Below are positions 14,958-23,330 of a DNA stretch of 30,723 nucleotides, in pieces. The notes under the pieces are model-generated. The model had not been told where the DNA came from. It worked only from the letters and a program-made list of their open reading frames with translations, and did not search any database. The stretch lies in the NCBI GenBank assembly GCA_027076245.1, contig JALTKC010000567.1, forward strand, positions 1 to 30,723, in the 5' to 3' direction. This DNA is from Gammaproteobacteria bacterium (GTDB taxonomy: Bacteria; Pseudomonadota; Gammaproteobacteria; GRL18). A program made the translations under genes and the position numbers. How positions within the stretch are numbered: the stretch's first letter is position 1; each line of letters opens with the position of its first letter.

Positions 14958-17042
14958 TTATGGCTGGTAATATTTACGAATAATATCCAGCAGTTGCTCA
15001 GGACTGATGGGCTTGGTCACAAAATCATCCATACCGATTTCCATGCAGGCCTTGCGATCATCCACTGTGGCATTGGCGGTCAGGGCAATAATAGGAATAT
15101 GCTGTCCTTCCGGTTCCTGCTGACGCCATAACCGGGTAGCTTCCAGACCGTTCATTTCCGGCATACGCATATCCATAAAAACCAGATCAAAAGCGTTTTC
15201 ATTCAGGGCATCCACAGCCTGTGCACCGTCTTCAACCCGAATAACTTTATGGCCGGCATCCTGCAGGAAGCTGCTTAGCACCATGGCATTAATATCTTCA
15301 TCTTCGGCAATTAATATTTTCAGGGAGGTTTCCATGGGCTTGTTTAACGTGTCCTTGCTGATAGGGGATGTTTCAGGTGAGAGCAGTTCAATTAAGGTAT
15401 CACCCAGACGTTCAAAATTAATGGGCTTGGTTACATAGGCATCAAAATAATCATTACCCAGTTCCTGTGCCCGGGCACGTTGACCCAGATAGCCCAGGAA
15501 TACTTTTTTGGCTCTGGCACCGGAAACACATTCAATACGGGAAATCTGGCTGGCCAGTTTAATTGGCAGTTTATGGCTGGCATCATCAGATAAAATAACC
15601 AGGTCACAGTTACGGTATTGTGCCCTGGATTGCTCCATGCCGTTGAGCAGTTCCTGATCAGAATGATAACGGGTAATATTCAGACCAAAGTAATCACAAT
15701 AACTCCGGATCACTTCATAATTAGAATCATTCACTATCAGCACATCGGCGTTTTTACCTTTTAGACGCTGCCTGTAGCGTTCCTGGATATTGCCTGCTTC
15801 TTTTACGGGCAGCGTCAGGGTGAACCAGAAATGACTGCCTTTACCGGGTTCACTGCTCAGACCGATTTCACCACCCATAAATTCCACTAACTGTTTGGAA
15901 ATGGTAGTACCCAGACCGGTACCTCCAAAACGATGAGGAGAAGTAGAGTCCGCCTGGGTAAAACTATCGAAAATTTTCTGCTGCAGTTCTTTGCTGATGC
16001 CAATACCCGTATCAATAATATCAAAACGAAGACTGACCTGCTGATCGCTGGACTGTTCGGCAGTTCGGCTAACTTTAAGATATACCTCGCCCTGTTCGGT
16101 AAATTTTATGGCATTGCCAACCAGGTTGAATAAAATCTGGCGGATGCGTTGACTGTCTCCAATCACATAGGCTGGTAACTCTGGATCAATATAAACAATA
16201 AAGTCCAGGTTATGGTATTCCGCATTAGGAGAAAGCACCGCCAGTACTTCATTGATGGTATGGTGCAGATCAAAACCGGCCTGAGTCAGTTCCAGCTTGT
16301 TGGCTTCGATTTTGGAAAAGTCCAGAATATCATCAATCAGGGCATGCAGAGATTTGGAGGCATCCAGCAAAGCCCGGGTATATTCCTGCTGTTCCTTACT
16401 TTGTTGAGTATTCTGTAACAGGTGAGCGGTACCGATAATACCGCTCATAGGTGTGCGTATTTCATGGCTCATGGTGGCCAGAAAATTGCTTTTAGCCCGG
16501 GTGGCCTGTTCGGCGGCTTTTTTTGCTTTATGCAGTTGTTTGATCATGGAGTACAGGTACAGCGGCATAAGCACCAGTACAAAAATCTGTGCCGATGAGC
16601 TTAAACGGTTTTCAATCCAGTCATTATCCAGGTACAGAACAACATTGTATTCCAGCATAACAAAGATCACAGCGGTTAACAGATAACTCAGGCCGTAGCG
16701 GGTACCGTAAGCAATATAGAGCCAGATATAAATAAGAATAAATTCACTGCCTGCCCCTCCGGTAAGGAAGGCTGCATAGGAGGTGCAGGAAACATCAAAA
16801 AACAGGGTTAAATAGCGTCTAATATGAGATTCGGGGTTACGAAAAAGATCCAGTGCCAGTAAAATAGTTACGCTGAAGTAAAAAGCGGCAAAATTGACAA
16901 AGGTGGTATGAGAAATATCAAACTCACCCCGGATCGTACCTAACCAGATATATAACGACAGGAACAGCCCAAGACTGAGGCGCACCATAGCTGAGTAAAA
17001 CTCTTTACCCTGCTTGACGATTGAAAAAGGATACAGTTTCAT
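14958..17042 (-). CDS. hybrid sensor histidine kinase with multi-TM input and two C-terminal receivers
   Basis: 694 aa. The N-terminal 165 residues or so hold about five hydrophobic segments with GGAGSEFILIYIWLYIAYGTRYG between them. That pattern resembles the input region of RpfC-like DSF sensors, although the ligand is unproven. HisKA follows with phospho-acceptor H193 (FLATMSHEIRTPMSG), then HATPase_c (NLVGNAIKFTEQGE, DTGIGI, GGTGLGTTISKQLVEFM). The first receiver-like stretch (about 435-555) lacks the acceptor: DLVILSDDA has Ser where Asp is expected. The last receiver is canonical (IAEDEDINAMV, D624 in FMDMRMPEMNG, LTANAT, VTKPI). There is no Hpt domain. The kinase and the two-REC regulator downstream appear to form one phosphorelay. 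Confidence 0.94.
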   Translation of the reverse strand: MKLYPFSIVKQGKEFYSAMVRLSLGLFLSLYIWLGTIRGEFDISHTTFVNFAAFYFSVTILLALDLFRNPESHIRRYLTLFFDVSCTSYAAFLTGGAGSEFILIYIWLYIAYGTRYGLSYLLTAVIFVMLEYNVVLYLDNDWIENRLSSSAQIFVLVLMPLYLYSMIKQLHKAKKAAEQATRAKSNFLATMSHEIRTPMSGIIGTAHLLQNTQQSKEQQEYTRALLDASKSLHALIDDILDFSKIEANKLELTQAGFDLHHTINEVLAVLSPNAEYHNLDFIVYIDPELPAYVIGDSQRIRQILFNLVGNAIKFTEQGEVYLKVSRTAEQSSDQQVSLRFDIIDTGIGISKELQQKIFDSFTQADSTSPHRFGGTGLGTTISKQLVEFMGGEIGLSSEPGKGSHFWFTLTLPVKEAGNIQERYRQRLKGKNADVLIVNDSNYEVIRSYCDYFGLNITRYHSDQELLNGMEQSRAQYRNCDLVILSDDASHKLPIKLASQISRIECVSGARAKKVFLGYLGQRARAQELGNDYFDAYVTKPINFERLGDTLIELLSPETSPISKDTLNKPMETSLKILIAEDEDINAMVLSSFLQDAGHKVIRVEDGAQAVDALNENAFDLVFMDMRMPEMNGLEATRLWRQQEPEGQHIPIIALTANATVDDRKACMEIGMDDFVTKPISPEQLLDIIRKYYQP

Positions 17043-17146
17043 TAATTCCTTTTTATGTTGAAGAGGGACTGTAATCCCATCAAAATATATTCACTTCGTT
17101 TTAAATGGTTATTTTTACCTAATAAGCTCTGGATGTAAAATTTTTT

Positions 17147-17566
17147 ATGAAAACCGCTATGAAAACTATAGAAATCACTACTGAAAACAAATGCAGCTTC
17201 TGTCCCGGCACCAAATGCTGTCAATATGTTACTCAGCAAATTGATTCACCACGTAAAAAAGATGATTTTCTGCTTATGCTCTGGCAGATATCGCATAAAA
17301 ACGTGGAGTTTTATAAAGATGAAGACGGCTGGTTTCTAATGTTTATCACCCCCTGTGAACACCTCCTGGAAGATGGCGCCTGTGGAATTTATAATGAGCG
17401 TCCGCAGATCTGCCGGGATTATTCCAATGATTATTGTGAGTATGATTCTCCGGCAGAAGAGGGTTTTGATCTGTATTTCAGAACGTATGATGAACTGCTG
17501 TCCTATTGCCGTAAACGTTTTAAACGCTGGGATAAAAAACTGAAAAAAATGGAAAAAGCCGGTTAA
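17147..17566 (+). CDS. YkgJ-type cysteine-cluster protein (UPF0153-like)
   Basis: 139 aa. The N-terminal KCSFCPGTKCCQYVT supplies a CxxCx4CC pattern. Further cysteines occur in TPCEHLLEDGACGIYNERPQ and CRDYSNDYCEYD, giving the Cys-rich CxxC...CxIYxxRPxxCR signature of the YkgJ/CxxCxxCC family, thought to bind zinc or an Fe-S cluster. The molecular function is not established. ATG 17147 is used, and a second in-frame ATG at 17159 is equally possible. It precedes rsmE by 5 bp, so the two are probably co-transcribed. Confidence 0.85.
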   Translation: MKTAMKTIEITTENKCSFCPGTKCCQYVTQQIDSPRKKDDFLLMLWQISHKNVEFYKDEDGWFLMFITPCEHLLEDGACGIYNERPQICRDYSNDYCEYDSPAEEGFDLYFRTYDELLSYCRKRFKRWDKKLKKMEKAG

Positions 17567-17571
17567 TCCAC

Positions 17572-18288
17572 ATGAATCTGTTGTTGCTTCATGCCAGTGA
17601 TTTTATTGCACCGGACAGGGTTAGAATTAATGATTATCGATTTATTCATTTAACAAAGATAATAAAACTCGTAACCGGTGAACGTATTAAAGCTGGGCTG
17701 CTTAATGGCAATATCGGCTATGCTGAAGCTGAACAGCAAAATAATGACTCTATTGAACTGACGGTCAAACTGACAGAACAACCTCCGGCTGCATTGAATG
17801 TACACCTGGTACTGGCTCTGCCTCGACCCAAAATGCTCAAACGGATTTTTCAGACCATCAGTGCCATGGGGGTAAAACAGTTAAGCCTGATCCACACTGT
17901 CAAAGTTGAAAAAAGCTACTGGCAGACACCCTGGCTGCAGAGCGATAAAATGAATCAGCATCTGATTCTGGGGCTGGAACAGGCACAGGATACCTTGTTA
18001 CCCAGGGTTGATTTTTACCACCGTTTTAAACCCTTTGCAGAAGATGTTCTGCCGGGGTTGGCAATAGGGCGACAGGCAGTAGTAGCACATCCAGGGCAGG
18101 GGGATTTTTGTTTACAGCAGGTAAACAGCCAACAGCCAACGATTCTGGCTGTGGGTCCTGAAGGCGGCTTTAGCGCTTACGAAGTCAATAAGTTTACTCA
18201 GGCCGGCTTTAAGCCATGTCAGATGGGTGAGCGGATTTTAAGAGTAGAAAATGCCATCCCGGTTTTACTGGGACGTTTGTTGTATTAG
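17572..18288 (+). CDS. rsmE: 16S rRNA m3U1498 methyltransferase RsmE
   Basis: 238 aa SPOUT methyltransferase. The knot region is visible at the C-terminus: ILAVGPEGGFSAYEV (SAM-binding GPEGG) and LGERILR-type MGERILRVENAIPVLLGRL. The N-terminal PUA-like part includes DRVRINDYRFIHLTKIIKLV, and the central LALPRPKMLKRIFQTISAMG and VKVEKSYW are family landmarks. It methylates U1498 of 16S rRNA in the 30S decoding region. Length is normal. It is followed 13 bp later by a small membrane protein gene. Confidence 0.96.
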   Translation: MNLLLLHASDFIAPDRVRINDYRFIHLTKIIKLVTGERIKAGLLNGNIGYAEAEQQNNDSIELTVKLTEQPPAALNVHLVLALPRPKMLKRIFQTISAMGVKQLSLIHTVKVEKSYWQTPWLQSDKMNQHLILGLEQAQDTLLPRVDFYHRFKPFAEDVLPGLAIGRQAVVAHPGQGDFCLQQVNSQQPTILAVGPEGGFSAYEVNKFTQAGFKPCQMGERILRVENAIPVLLGRLLY

Positions 18289-18301
18289 GATAAAATTAAA
18301 A

Positions 18302-18625
18302 ATGTATCAGATAAAACTTTTTATTATCAATTTTTCGCAATGGCTCTACCCCTGGCTGGGAGAAATAGCCATGGCCATTATGGCCACCCTGCTGGTGATC
18401 TATGGTCACAGTATTAACCGACTGGTAAAAAAACAGACCAGCGGTATGCACTTTATCCTGCGCACCCTGATTTTTATTCTGCTATGCACCTTCGGTTACG
18501 GTGCCCTGTTAATCTACGCCACCCCAATACTCAGCCACCTGCTGGCCGGTGTTGGGATGATTTATCTGGGGCCTTTGATTGTGGGGATTTTTATTATGTT
18601 GGGGGTGTTGGCGGAGAAAGAATAA
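18302..18625 (+). CDS. small membrane protein, DUF3392-like
   Basis: 107 aa with three to four hydrophobic stretches (WLGEIAMAIMATLLVIYGHS, LRTLIFILLCTFGYGALLIY, LLAGVGMIYLGPLIVGIFIM) and a basic connector (NRLVKKQT). It resembles the DUF3392 family of gammaproteobacterial inner-membrane proteins, which have no assigned function. ATG 18302 is chosen because the longer frame would begin inside rsmE. Its TAA directly abuts the heptamer repeat element. Confidence 0.8.
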   Translation: MYQIKLFIINFSQWLYPWLGEIAMAIMATLLVIYGHSINRLVKKQTSGMHFILRTLIFILLCTFGYGALLIYATPILSHLLAGVGMIYLGPLIVGIFIMLGVLAEKE

Positions 18626-18843
18626 GAGCAGCGCTGAGCGTTGAGCGCTGAGAAAGAGCCAGAGCAATAGAGTTTATCCTTAAGATAATACAAAATATTT
18701 CAATATATTACTTGACTGAAGAAAAAGAGCTTTTAAAATTTTTTCGCTCAACGCTCAACGCTCAACGCTCAACGCTCAACGCTCAACGCTCAACGCTCAA
18801 CGCTCAACGCTCAACGCTCAACGCTCAACGCTCAACGCTGCTC
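18626..18843. repeat. intergenic element with inverted ends filling the gap between converging stop codons
   Basis: The left end GAGCAGCG (18626-18633) begins right after the stop of the DUF3392-like gene. Its inverted copy CGCTGCTC (18836-18843) ends right before the complement of the yrfG stop. Left-end sequence 18626-18652 contains three degenerate TTGAGCG/CTGAGCG units. The right side is a long array of the complementary unit CGCTCAA. Transcripts from either side could fold into a long hairpin, so it may act as a bidirectional terminator. The middle (about 18653-18744) is AT-rich and featureless. Confidence 0.8.
18745..18839 (+). repeat. heptanucleotide tandem array (CGCTCAA), 13.6 copies
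   Basis: Thirteen perfect copies of CGCTCAA (18745-18835) plus CGCT. It starts after an oligo-T run and ends 4 bp before the yrfG stop. The unit length (7, not a multiple of 3) and perfect identity mark it as a recent, slippage-prone microsatellite. An open frame through the array would encode STLNAQR repeats, but it runs antisense into yrfG and is not considered a gene. Confidence 0.97.
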
Positions 18844-19524
18844 CTACGGCATTATCTCCTCAAACGAATAAATCCCCCGAAACTCTCCTACGTCCTTAAT
18901 ATCCGCCTTGCTGTCCGGTTTGTAAATGGCCAGTAAGTGTCTGATGCCGTATTCTCTGGCTGAGCGCAGTGCTGTGAGGTTATCGTCAATTAACAGGGTG
19001 CGGGCCGGGGTGTATTTTTCTATTGCGGCGAGTTTTTTCCAGAAGCGGATTTCTTCCTTGGGCAGGCCCAGTTCATGGGCGCTGATAATTTTATCCAGCA
19101 GTCCGGCCAGAGGGGTATTTTTCATTTTCAGGGCCAGGCTTTTCTGGTGGGCATTGGTAACCAGAACCCGTCGTTTCCCCTGTCGAGCCAGGCGCTCAAG
19201 AAACTCTGTCACATAAGGGTGTACCTGGATAAGGTGCTGGACTTCTTCTTTAAGCAGGGCAATATCCAGACCCAGTTCCCGGGTCCAGTAATCGATGCAA
19301 TACCAGTTAATGGTGCCTTCAATGGATCGAAAGCGAGGAATAAGCTCATCCAGTGCCTGTTTTTTGGTCAGACCGTTTTTTTCAGCATAACGCTTTGGGA
19401 CATGATCCAGCCAGAAATGATTATCAAAGTGGAGATCCAGCAAAGTGCCGTCCATGTCCAGAAAAACGCTGTCAATCTCGTTCCAGTTCAACACTGTTTG
19501 TTCCCGCCTGTTCCTGTTTTCCAT
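18844..19524 (-). CDS. yrfG: GMP/IMP nucleotidase YrfG (HAD superfamily)
   Basis: 226 aa HAD phosphatase. Motif I is FLDMDGTLLDLHFDNHFW with the nucleophile Asp, motif II is RVLVTNAHQKS, the Lys motif is GLPKEEIRFW and motif III is TLLIDDNLTALRSA. The segments YCIDYWTRELGLDI and ISAHELGLPKE match the YrfG branch, which dephosphorylates GMP and IMP. The neighbourhood with divergent nudE and cysQ is the classic gammaproteobacterial arrangement. ATG at 19524 gives MENRNRREQTVLNWNEID. A start closer to WNEID is also possible. Confidence 0.93.
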   Translation of the reverse strand: MENRNRREQTVLNWNEIDSVFLDMDGTLLDLHFDNHFWLDHVPKRYAEKNGLTKKQALDELIPRFRSIEGTINWYCIDYWTRELGLDIALLKEEVQHLIQVHPYVTEFLERLARQGKRRVLVTNAHQKSLALKMKNTPLAGLLDKIISAHELGLPKEEIRFWKKLAAIEKYTPARTLLIDDNLTALRSAREYGIRHLLAIYKPDSKADIKDVGEFRGIYSFEEIMP

Positions 19525-19634
19525 ATAAAAAAACTGCTATTATAACATTTAAATTAAGATACATGGCCTGCTTATGGGCTTTAATACCCTGAAAAAATGA
19601 TTCAAAATTTCAGCTCAGTAAAAAGGTTTTTTTA

Positions 19635-20186
19635 GTGACCGATAAACTACCCCGTATAACGGCCAGCAAAGTCGTTGCCAGAAGCCGTCTGTTTCAGATT
19701 GAGCAAATGGAAATTACCTTCAGTAATGGTAATGAAGTTGAATATGAACGGCTGAAAGGTTCCAGCCGCGGCGGTGTGCTGGTGGTTGCGCTTAAAGATC
19801 CGCAAACTGTTTATATGGTTCGGGAATACAGCGCTGGCGTGGAACGTTATGAACTGATGTTTCCCAAGGGACGCATAGAAAGTGATGAGCCCATTGAAGA
19901 AGCAGCCAACCGGGAATTGCAGGAAGAAATTGGTTTTGCGGCCCGTAAGCTGACCCATATTAAATCCATGACCCTGGCGCCCGGTTATATGGGCCATCTG
20001 ACGCATGTAGTGCTGGCAGAAGACTTATATCCTGCGCAACTGGATGGTGATGAACCGGAACCACTGGAAGTGACCACCTGGCCCATTGCAGAATTTGAAC
20101 AACTGGCTATGCAGAAGGATGTTACAGAAGCCCGTACCATTGCCGCAGCCTTTATCGTTCGTAGTGTGCTGGAACAGCGGGACTGA
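19635..20186 (+). CDS. nudE: ADP-compounds hydrolase NudE (Nudix)
   Basis: 183 aa with a perfect Nudix box GRIESDEPIEEAANRELQEEIGF (Gx5Ex7REuxEExGu) at about residues 76-98. It resembles NudE, which cleaves ADP-ribose, NADH and Ap3A-type substrates. GGVLVVALKDPQTVYMVREY and YELMFPKGRIE are typical. It starts at GTG 19635. The Shine-Dalgarno sequence is weak (AAAAGG, 19621-19626). It overlaps cysQ by one base (TGATG), so the two are translationally coupled. Confidence 0.93.
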   Translation: MTDKLPRITASKVVARSRLFQIEQMEITFSNGNEVEYERLKGSSRGGVLVVALKDPQTVYMVREYSAGVERYELMFPKGRIESDEPIEEAANRELQEEIGFAARKLTHIKSMTLAPGYMGHLTHVVLAEDLYPAQLDGDEPEPLEVTTWPIAEFEQLAMQKDVTEARTIAAAFIVRSVLEQRD

Positions 20187-21070
20187 TGATGTCTGAACCA
20201 AACCGTTCCAGGAAAACTCAATATTCAGAACCGGAACTTTCGGAGGATTTAAAAATTGCCTTAAGAAGCTGGATGCCTGAGGTGATTGAGTTAACACGCG
20301 ATGTGGGGCGGTGTATTCTGGATATTTATCGTTCCAGTTTTGAGGTGAATAATAAAAAAGACAATACCCCGGTCACCTGTGCGGATCTGGCCGCCAATGA
20401 GCAGATTGTAAAAAAACTGTCCTTGTTAACCCCGGATATCCCCGTTCTGTCCGAAGAGTCCGATGAAGTGGATTTTGCCCGCAGGCAAAGCTGGGAAACC
20501 TACTGGCTGGTGGATCCGCTGGATGGTACCCGGGCCTTTATTGAACGCAGCGGGGAGTTCAGTATTAATATTGCCCTGATCCACCGGCACTATCCCGTTA
20601 TTGGTGTGGTGTACAGCCCCGTACGGCAGGTCTGTTATTATGCCTGCGTACAGAACGGTGCCTTCAGGCTGGAAAATAATGATGAGGCCAGACCGTTGCA
20701 TGTCAGAGAACACTGCCCTGAATATCCCATGATTGCCGGTACCCGTTCTTCCCGCAGTCCGGCATTACTGGCCTATCTGAAAAATATAGAGAAGCATTTT
20801 AAGGGCTATGGTATGACGTTTCTGGGCAGCTCACTAAAATCCTGCCTGATAGCAGAAGGCAAGGCCGACCTTTACGTTCGCCTGGGCCCGACTTCAGAAT
20901 GGGACACGGCTGCCGCCCAGTGCATTGTCGAAGAAGCAGGTGGCCGGATTACGGATCTGCAGATGCAGCGCCTGAGTTACAATAACAAGGATTCCCTGCT
21001 AAACCCCCATTTTTTTGTCTTTGGCGACAAAACCATTAACTGGCAACAATTTCTCCCGCCAGGCGACTGA
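20186..21070 (+). CDS. cysQ: 3'(2'),5'-bisphosphate nucleotidase CysQ
   Basis: 294 aa inositol-monophosphatase superfamily. Metal-binding motifs are VLSEESDEVDF, WLVDPLDGTRAFIERSGEFS and EWDTAAAQCIVEEAGGRI. It removes the 3' phosphate from PAP/PAPS, relieving inhibition in sulfate assimilation and sulfotransfer. An N-terminal extension of about 30 residues (MMSEPNRSRKTQYSEPELSE) precedes the usual start of the fold. Two ATGs in tandem (20186, 20189) are possible starts. It lies in the usual nudE-cysQ pair. Confidence 0.95.
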   Translation: MMSEPNRSRKTQYSEPELSEDLKIALRSWMPEVIELTRDVGRCILDIYRSSFEVNNKKDNTPVTCADLAANEQIVKKLSLLTPDIPVLSEESDEVDFARRQSWETYWLVDPLDGTRAFIERSGEFSINIALIHRHYPVIGVVYSPVRQVCYYACVQNGAFRLENNDEARPLHVREHCPEYPMIAGTRSSRSPALLAYLKNIEKHFKGYGMTFLGSSLKSCLIAEGKADLYVRLGPTSEWDTAAAQCIVEEAGGRITDLQMQRLSYNNKDSLLNPHFFVFGDKTINWQQFLPPGD

Positions 21071-21103
21071 ACAAGCCTCTTAAAATAAGATGTTTGTACC
21101 CAC

Positions 21104-21186
21104 CTGGGAGCGCGGGCATCTTGCCAGCGTCAATGAATTGTTTTCTTTGTTGGTTTATAACGCGGGCAAGATGCCCGCGCTCCCAG
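21104..21186. repeat. REP-like inverted pair between cysQ and pilU
   Basis: The 22-bp arms 21104-21125 (starting CTGGGAGCGCGGGCATC) and 21165-21186 are perfect reverse complements. Each arm can also fold alone around GCGGGC/GCCCGC: GCGGGC-AAGAT-GCCCGC at 21162-21178 is perfect, and the left copy is imperfect. Two facing GC-rich palindromes around an AT-rich 39-bp spacer is the layout of a REP doublet (BIME). It lies between the converging cysQ and pilU genes, where it could terminate both transcripts. Confidence 0.88.
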
Positions 21187-21197
21187 AATAATTTGCT

Positions 21198-22295
21198 CTA
21201 AAACTCAATATCTGAGAACACCTCATCCCCCGCACTGCCGTCACTCATACGGATCTTCAACTGCAGGTTATTATAGGAGTCAGCATATTCCAGGGCGGTT
21301 TTTACATCAATAGTTCCAGCCTTATACATTTTGTAAAGCACTTCATCAAAGGTCGCCATACCGTATTTAGCACCCTGTTCCATGGCCTCAGGCAGTTTTT
21401 CCAGTTTACCCTGCTGCAGAATCTCAGTGACATAGGGCGTATTAATCAGCACTTCCACGGCAGGGTAGAGATTGCCGTCTTTTCCGGGGATCAGACGTTG
21501 AGAAATAATGGCCCGCAGGTTTCTGGATAAATCTTCAGATAACTGGCGGTGGGCATTTTTAGGGAAAAAGTTAAAAATACGATCCAGAGACTGCAGAGCA
21601 TTACTGGCATGCAGAGTGGTTAAACACAGGTGACCGGTATCCGCATAAGCCATAGCGTGCTCCATGGTTTCAGAGTCCCTAACCTCCCCGATAAGGATCA
21701 CATCAGGTGCTTCACGCATGGCATTTTTCAGAGCATTGCTGTAGTTCAAAGTATCCAGACCGACTTCCCGCTGATTAACAATGGATTTTTTATGGGAATG
21801 AATAAATTCCACCGGATCTTCAATGGTAAGTATATGGCCGCCAATATTGGCATTACGATAACCAATCATGGCCGCCAGGGTGGTGGATTTACCTGAACCG
21901 GTAGCTCCGACCACCATGATCAGGCCGTTTTTATGAGCCACCAGATCATTCAGAATAGACGGCAGGTTAATATCGGAGACTTTGGGAATTTCAGTTTTAA
22001 TATGACGGATGACCAGTGCCACATCCCCCCGTTGACGGAAAGCATTGGCCCGGAAACGGCCGATTTCAGGTAGAGAAATGGCAAAATTAAGCTCCAGGGT
22101 ATCATGAAATTCCTGCATTTTTTCATCATCCACCAGATTGCGCAAAATAGCATGAATCTGCTCTGAAGTCAGTTTCTGTTTACTGACCGGGCGCAGTTTT
22201 CCCATGACCTTCATGGAAACATTGGCATGGGTACTGAAAAAAATATCAGATGCTTCTTCATTAACCATTAACTGGAGAAATTTGCTTATATCCAT
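21198..22295 (-). CDS. pilU: PilT/PilU-family twitching motility ATPase (PilU-like)
   Basis: 365 aa hexameric secretion ATPase. A PAS-like N-terminal domain (NEEASDIFFSTHANVSMKVM) is followed by Walker A GATGSGKSTTLAAMIGYRN, the Asp box TIEDPVEFIH, Walker B APDVILIGEVRDSETMEHAM and the His box AYADTGHLCLTTLHASNALQ. The DIFFS start, RHIKTEIP and AVEVLINTPYVTEIL favour PilU over PilT, though a PilT label is possible. It powers type IV pilus retraction at the inner membrane together with PilT, which is not in the window. The C-terminus is polar and acidic (DGSAGDEVFSDIEF). Confidence 0.9.
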   Translation of the reverse strand: MDISKFLQLMVNEEASDIFFSTHANVSMKVMGKLRPVSKQKLTSEQIHAILRNLVDDEKMQEFHDTLELNFAISLPEIGRFRANAFRQRGDVALVIRHIKTEIPKVSDINLPSILNDLVAHKNGLIMVVGATGSGKSTTLAAMIGYRNANIGGHILTIEDPVEFIHSHKKSIVNQREVGLDTLNYSNALKNAMREAPDVILIGEVRDSETMEHAMAYADTGHLCLTTLHASNALQSLDRIFNFFPKNAHRQLSEDLSRNLRAIISQRLIPGKDGNLYPAVEVLINTPYVTEILQQGKLEKLPEAMEQGAKYGMATFDEVLYKMYKAGTIDVKTALEYADSYNNLQLKIRMSDGSAGDEVFSDIEF

Positions 22296-22460
22296 TGCAA
22301 GATACCTTTATTAACTGCGTATATGAGTTTCTGATTTTTATTATTTAGATTTAATTGTCTGTTACAGAATTATAGCAATAAAGATTATTAAAGACAGGTA
22401 AGCAGAGAAAAGCTGTGAAACAGTTAACCGGATTTAGCTTGAAAAGAAAACAGAAAAAGA

Positions 22461-22646
22461 TTAGTGGTCGTAAACAGACATAATGGCTTTAAGTTCCTGC
22501 AGAACAATTTGCTGTTCTTCCGGCTGCAGTTCTGCAGTAATACTGGTGGGCTGATTGTTTTCCATGGCCTGAATGGTGGCATTCACTGAATCGCAGCCGC
22601 TTTGACAGATAACTTCCAGATATTGAGCAAGTTTTTGATGATCCAT
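22461..22646 (-). CDS. small conserved protein of unknown function
   Basis: 61 aa (MDHQKLAQYLEVICQSGCDS...). ATG 22646 is preferred over an upstream frame start that adds 12 residues. It is helical, with two cysteines close together (ICQSGC), followed by a Pro/Gln segment and a terminal ELKAIMSVYDH helix. I believe related short proteins occur in other gammaproteobacteria, but I cannot name a function. It lies upstream of pilU on the same strand (165-bp gap), which may or may not be meaningful. Confidence 0.6.
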   Translation of the reverse strand: MDHQKLAQYLEVICQSGCDSVNATIQAMENNQPTSITAELQPEEQQIVLQELKAIMSVYDH

Positions 22647-22845
22647 ACTTTTGATAGTCTTTGTCTGTAAGTTAAATGACAAGAATGGTTATTTATTATA
22701 CACAATTAGTATTTACTTGAAAACTGATGTTCTGGGAAGTTGCTTACCTGTGTTTTATTTCATAATATTATGTGTAATACTCAGCTGAATTATCTACAAG
22801 CCGCTTAATTATTAAGTATTTGCCATTCAGATGAAGGGATCAGCT

Positions 22846-23316
22846 ATGAAAAAAACGGTATTACTTATTGTTCTGTCATTAATTCTGTCACTTAGTTTGC
22901 TGTTTTCCAGCGTTTCTTTTGCCTTTGGTCCTGAAGGTGACAGCTCAGAAAATATCATCAAGTATCGGCAATATGTGATGACTGCCATATCCAATCACTT
23001 TAAAGCCCTTAAATTCCTGGCTACAGGCCGGATCAGTCAGCCTGATCAATGGCTGCCCCATGCACGTTCTATGGTGGATATGGCCAATATGATTGAAACT
23101 GCCTTTCCCCCAGAATCGGATTTTGGTGATACTGAAGCCAAAGAGGCAATCTGGGAAAACAAAGGCGATTTTAATCAGAAAGCACTTAAGCTTATTAAAG
23201 CCAGTGAAGCCATGGTGAAGCTAATTGAAGCTAACGAGCGTGATAAGGCATTAGAACAGATTAAAGTGATCAGCAATACCTGTAAAGCTTGTCATAAGAA
23301 ATATCGTGAACTATAA
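22846..23316 (+). CDS. periplasmic cytochrome c'-like protein
   Basis: 156 aa. A Sec signal peptide (KKTVLLIVLSLILSLSLLFS, cleavage near SFAFG) precedes a four-helix-type domain whose only haem site, CKACH, lies eight residues from the C-terminus, followed by KKYREL. That C-terminal CxxCHxxYR layout is the hallmark of cytochrome c', which has pentacoordinate haem and can bind NO and CO. ATG 22846 is preferred over ATG 22831 because AAGGGA lies 6 nt upstream of it. The role is probably NO or redox buffering. It precedes the AOR genes by 103 bp but need not share their transcript. Confidence 0.88.
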   Translation: MKKTVLLIVLSLILSLSLLFSSVSFAFGPEGDSSENIIKYRQYVMTAISNHFKALKFLATGRISQPDQWLPHARSMVDMANMIETAFPPESDFGDTEAKEAIWENKGDFNQKALKLIKASEAMVKLIEANERDKALEQIKVISNTCKACHKKYREL

Positions 23317-23330
23317 CTTAATTCGTTATA

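Noticed and set aside
18712..18936. Open frame through the heptamer array encoding STLNAQR repeats
   Set aside because: It needs a TTG start with no ribosome-binding site, consists mainly of the microsatellite translated in frame, and runs antisense into the 3' end of yrfG.
22683..22845. FNR-like site upstream of the cytochrome c' gene (TTGAAAACTGATG)
   Set aside because: The second half does not match ATCAA, and no symmetry supports it.
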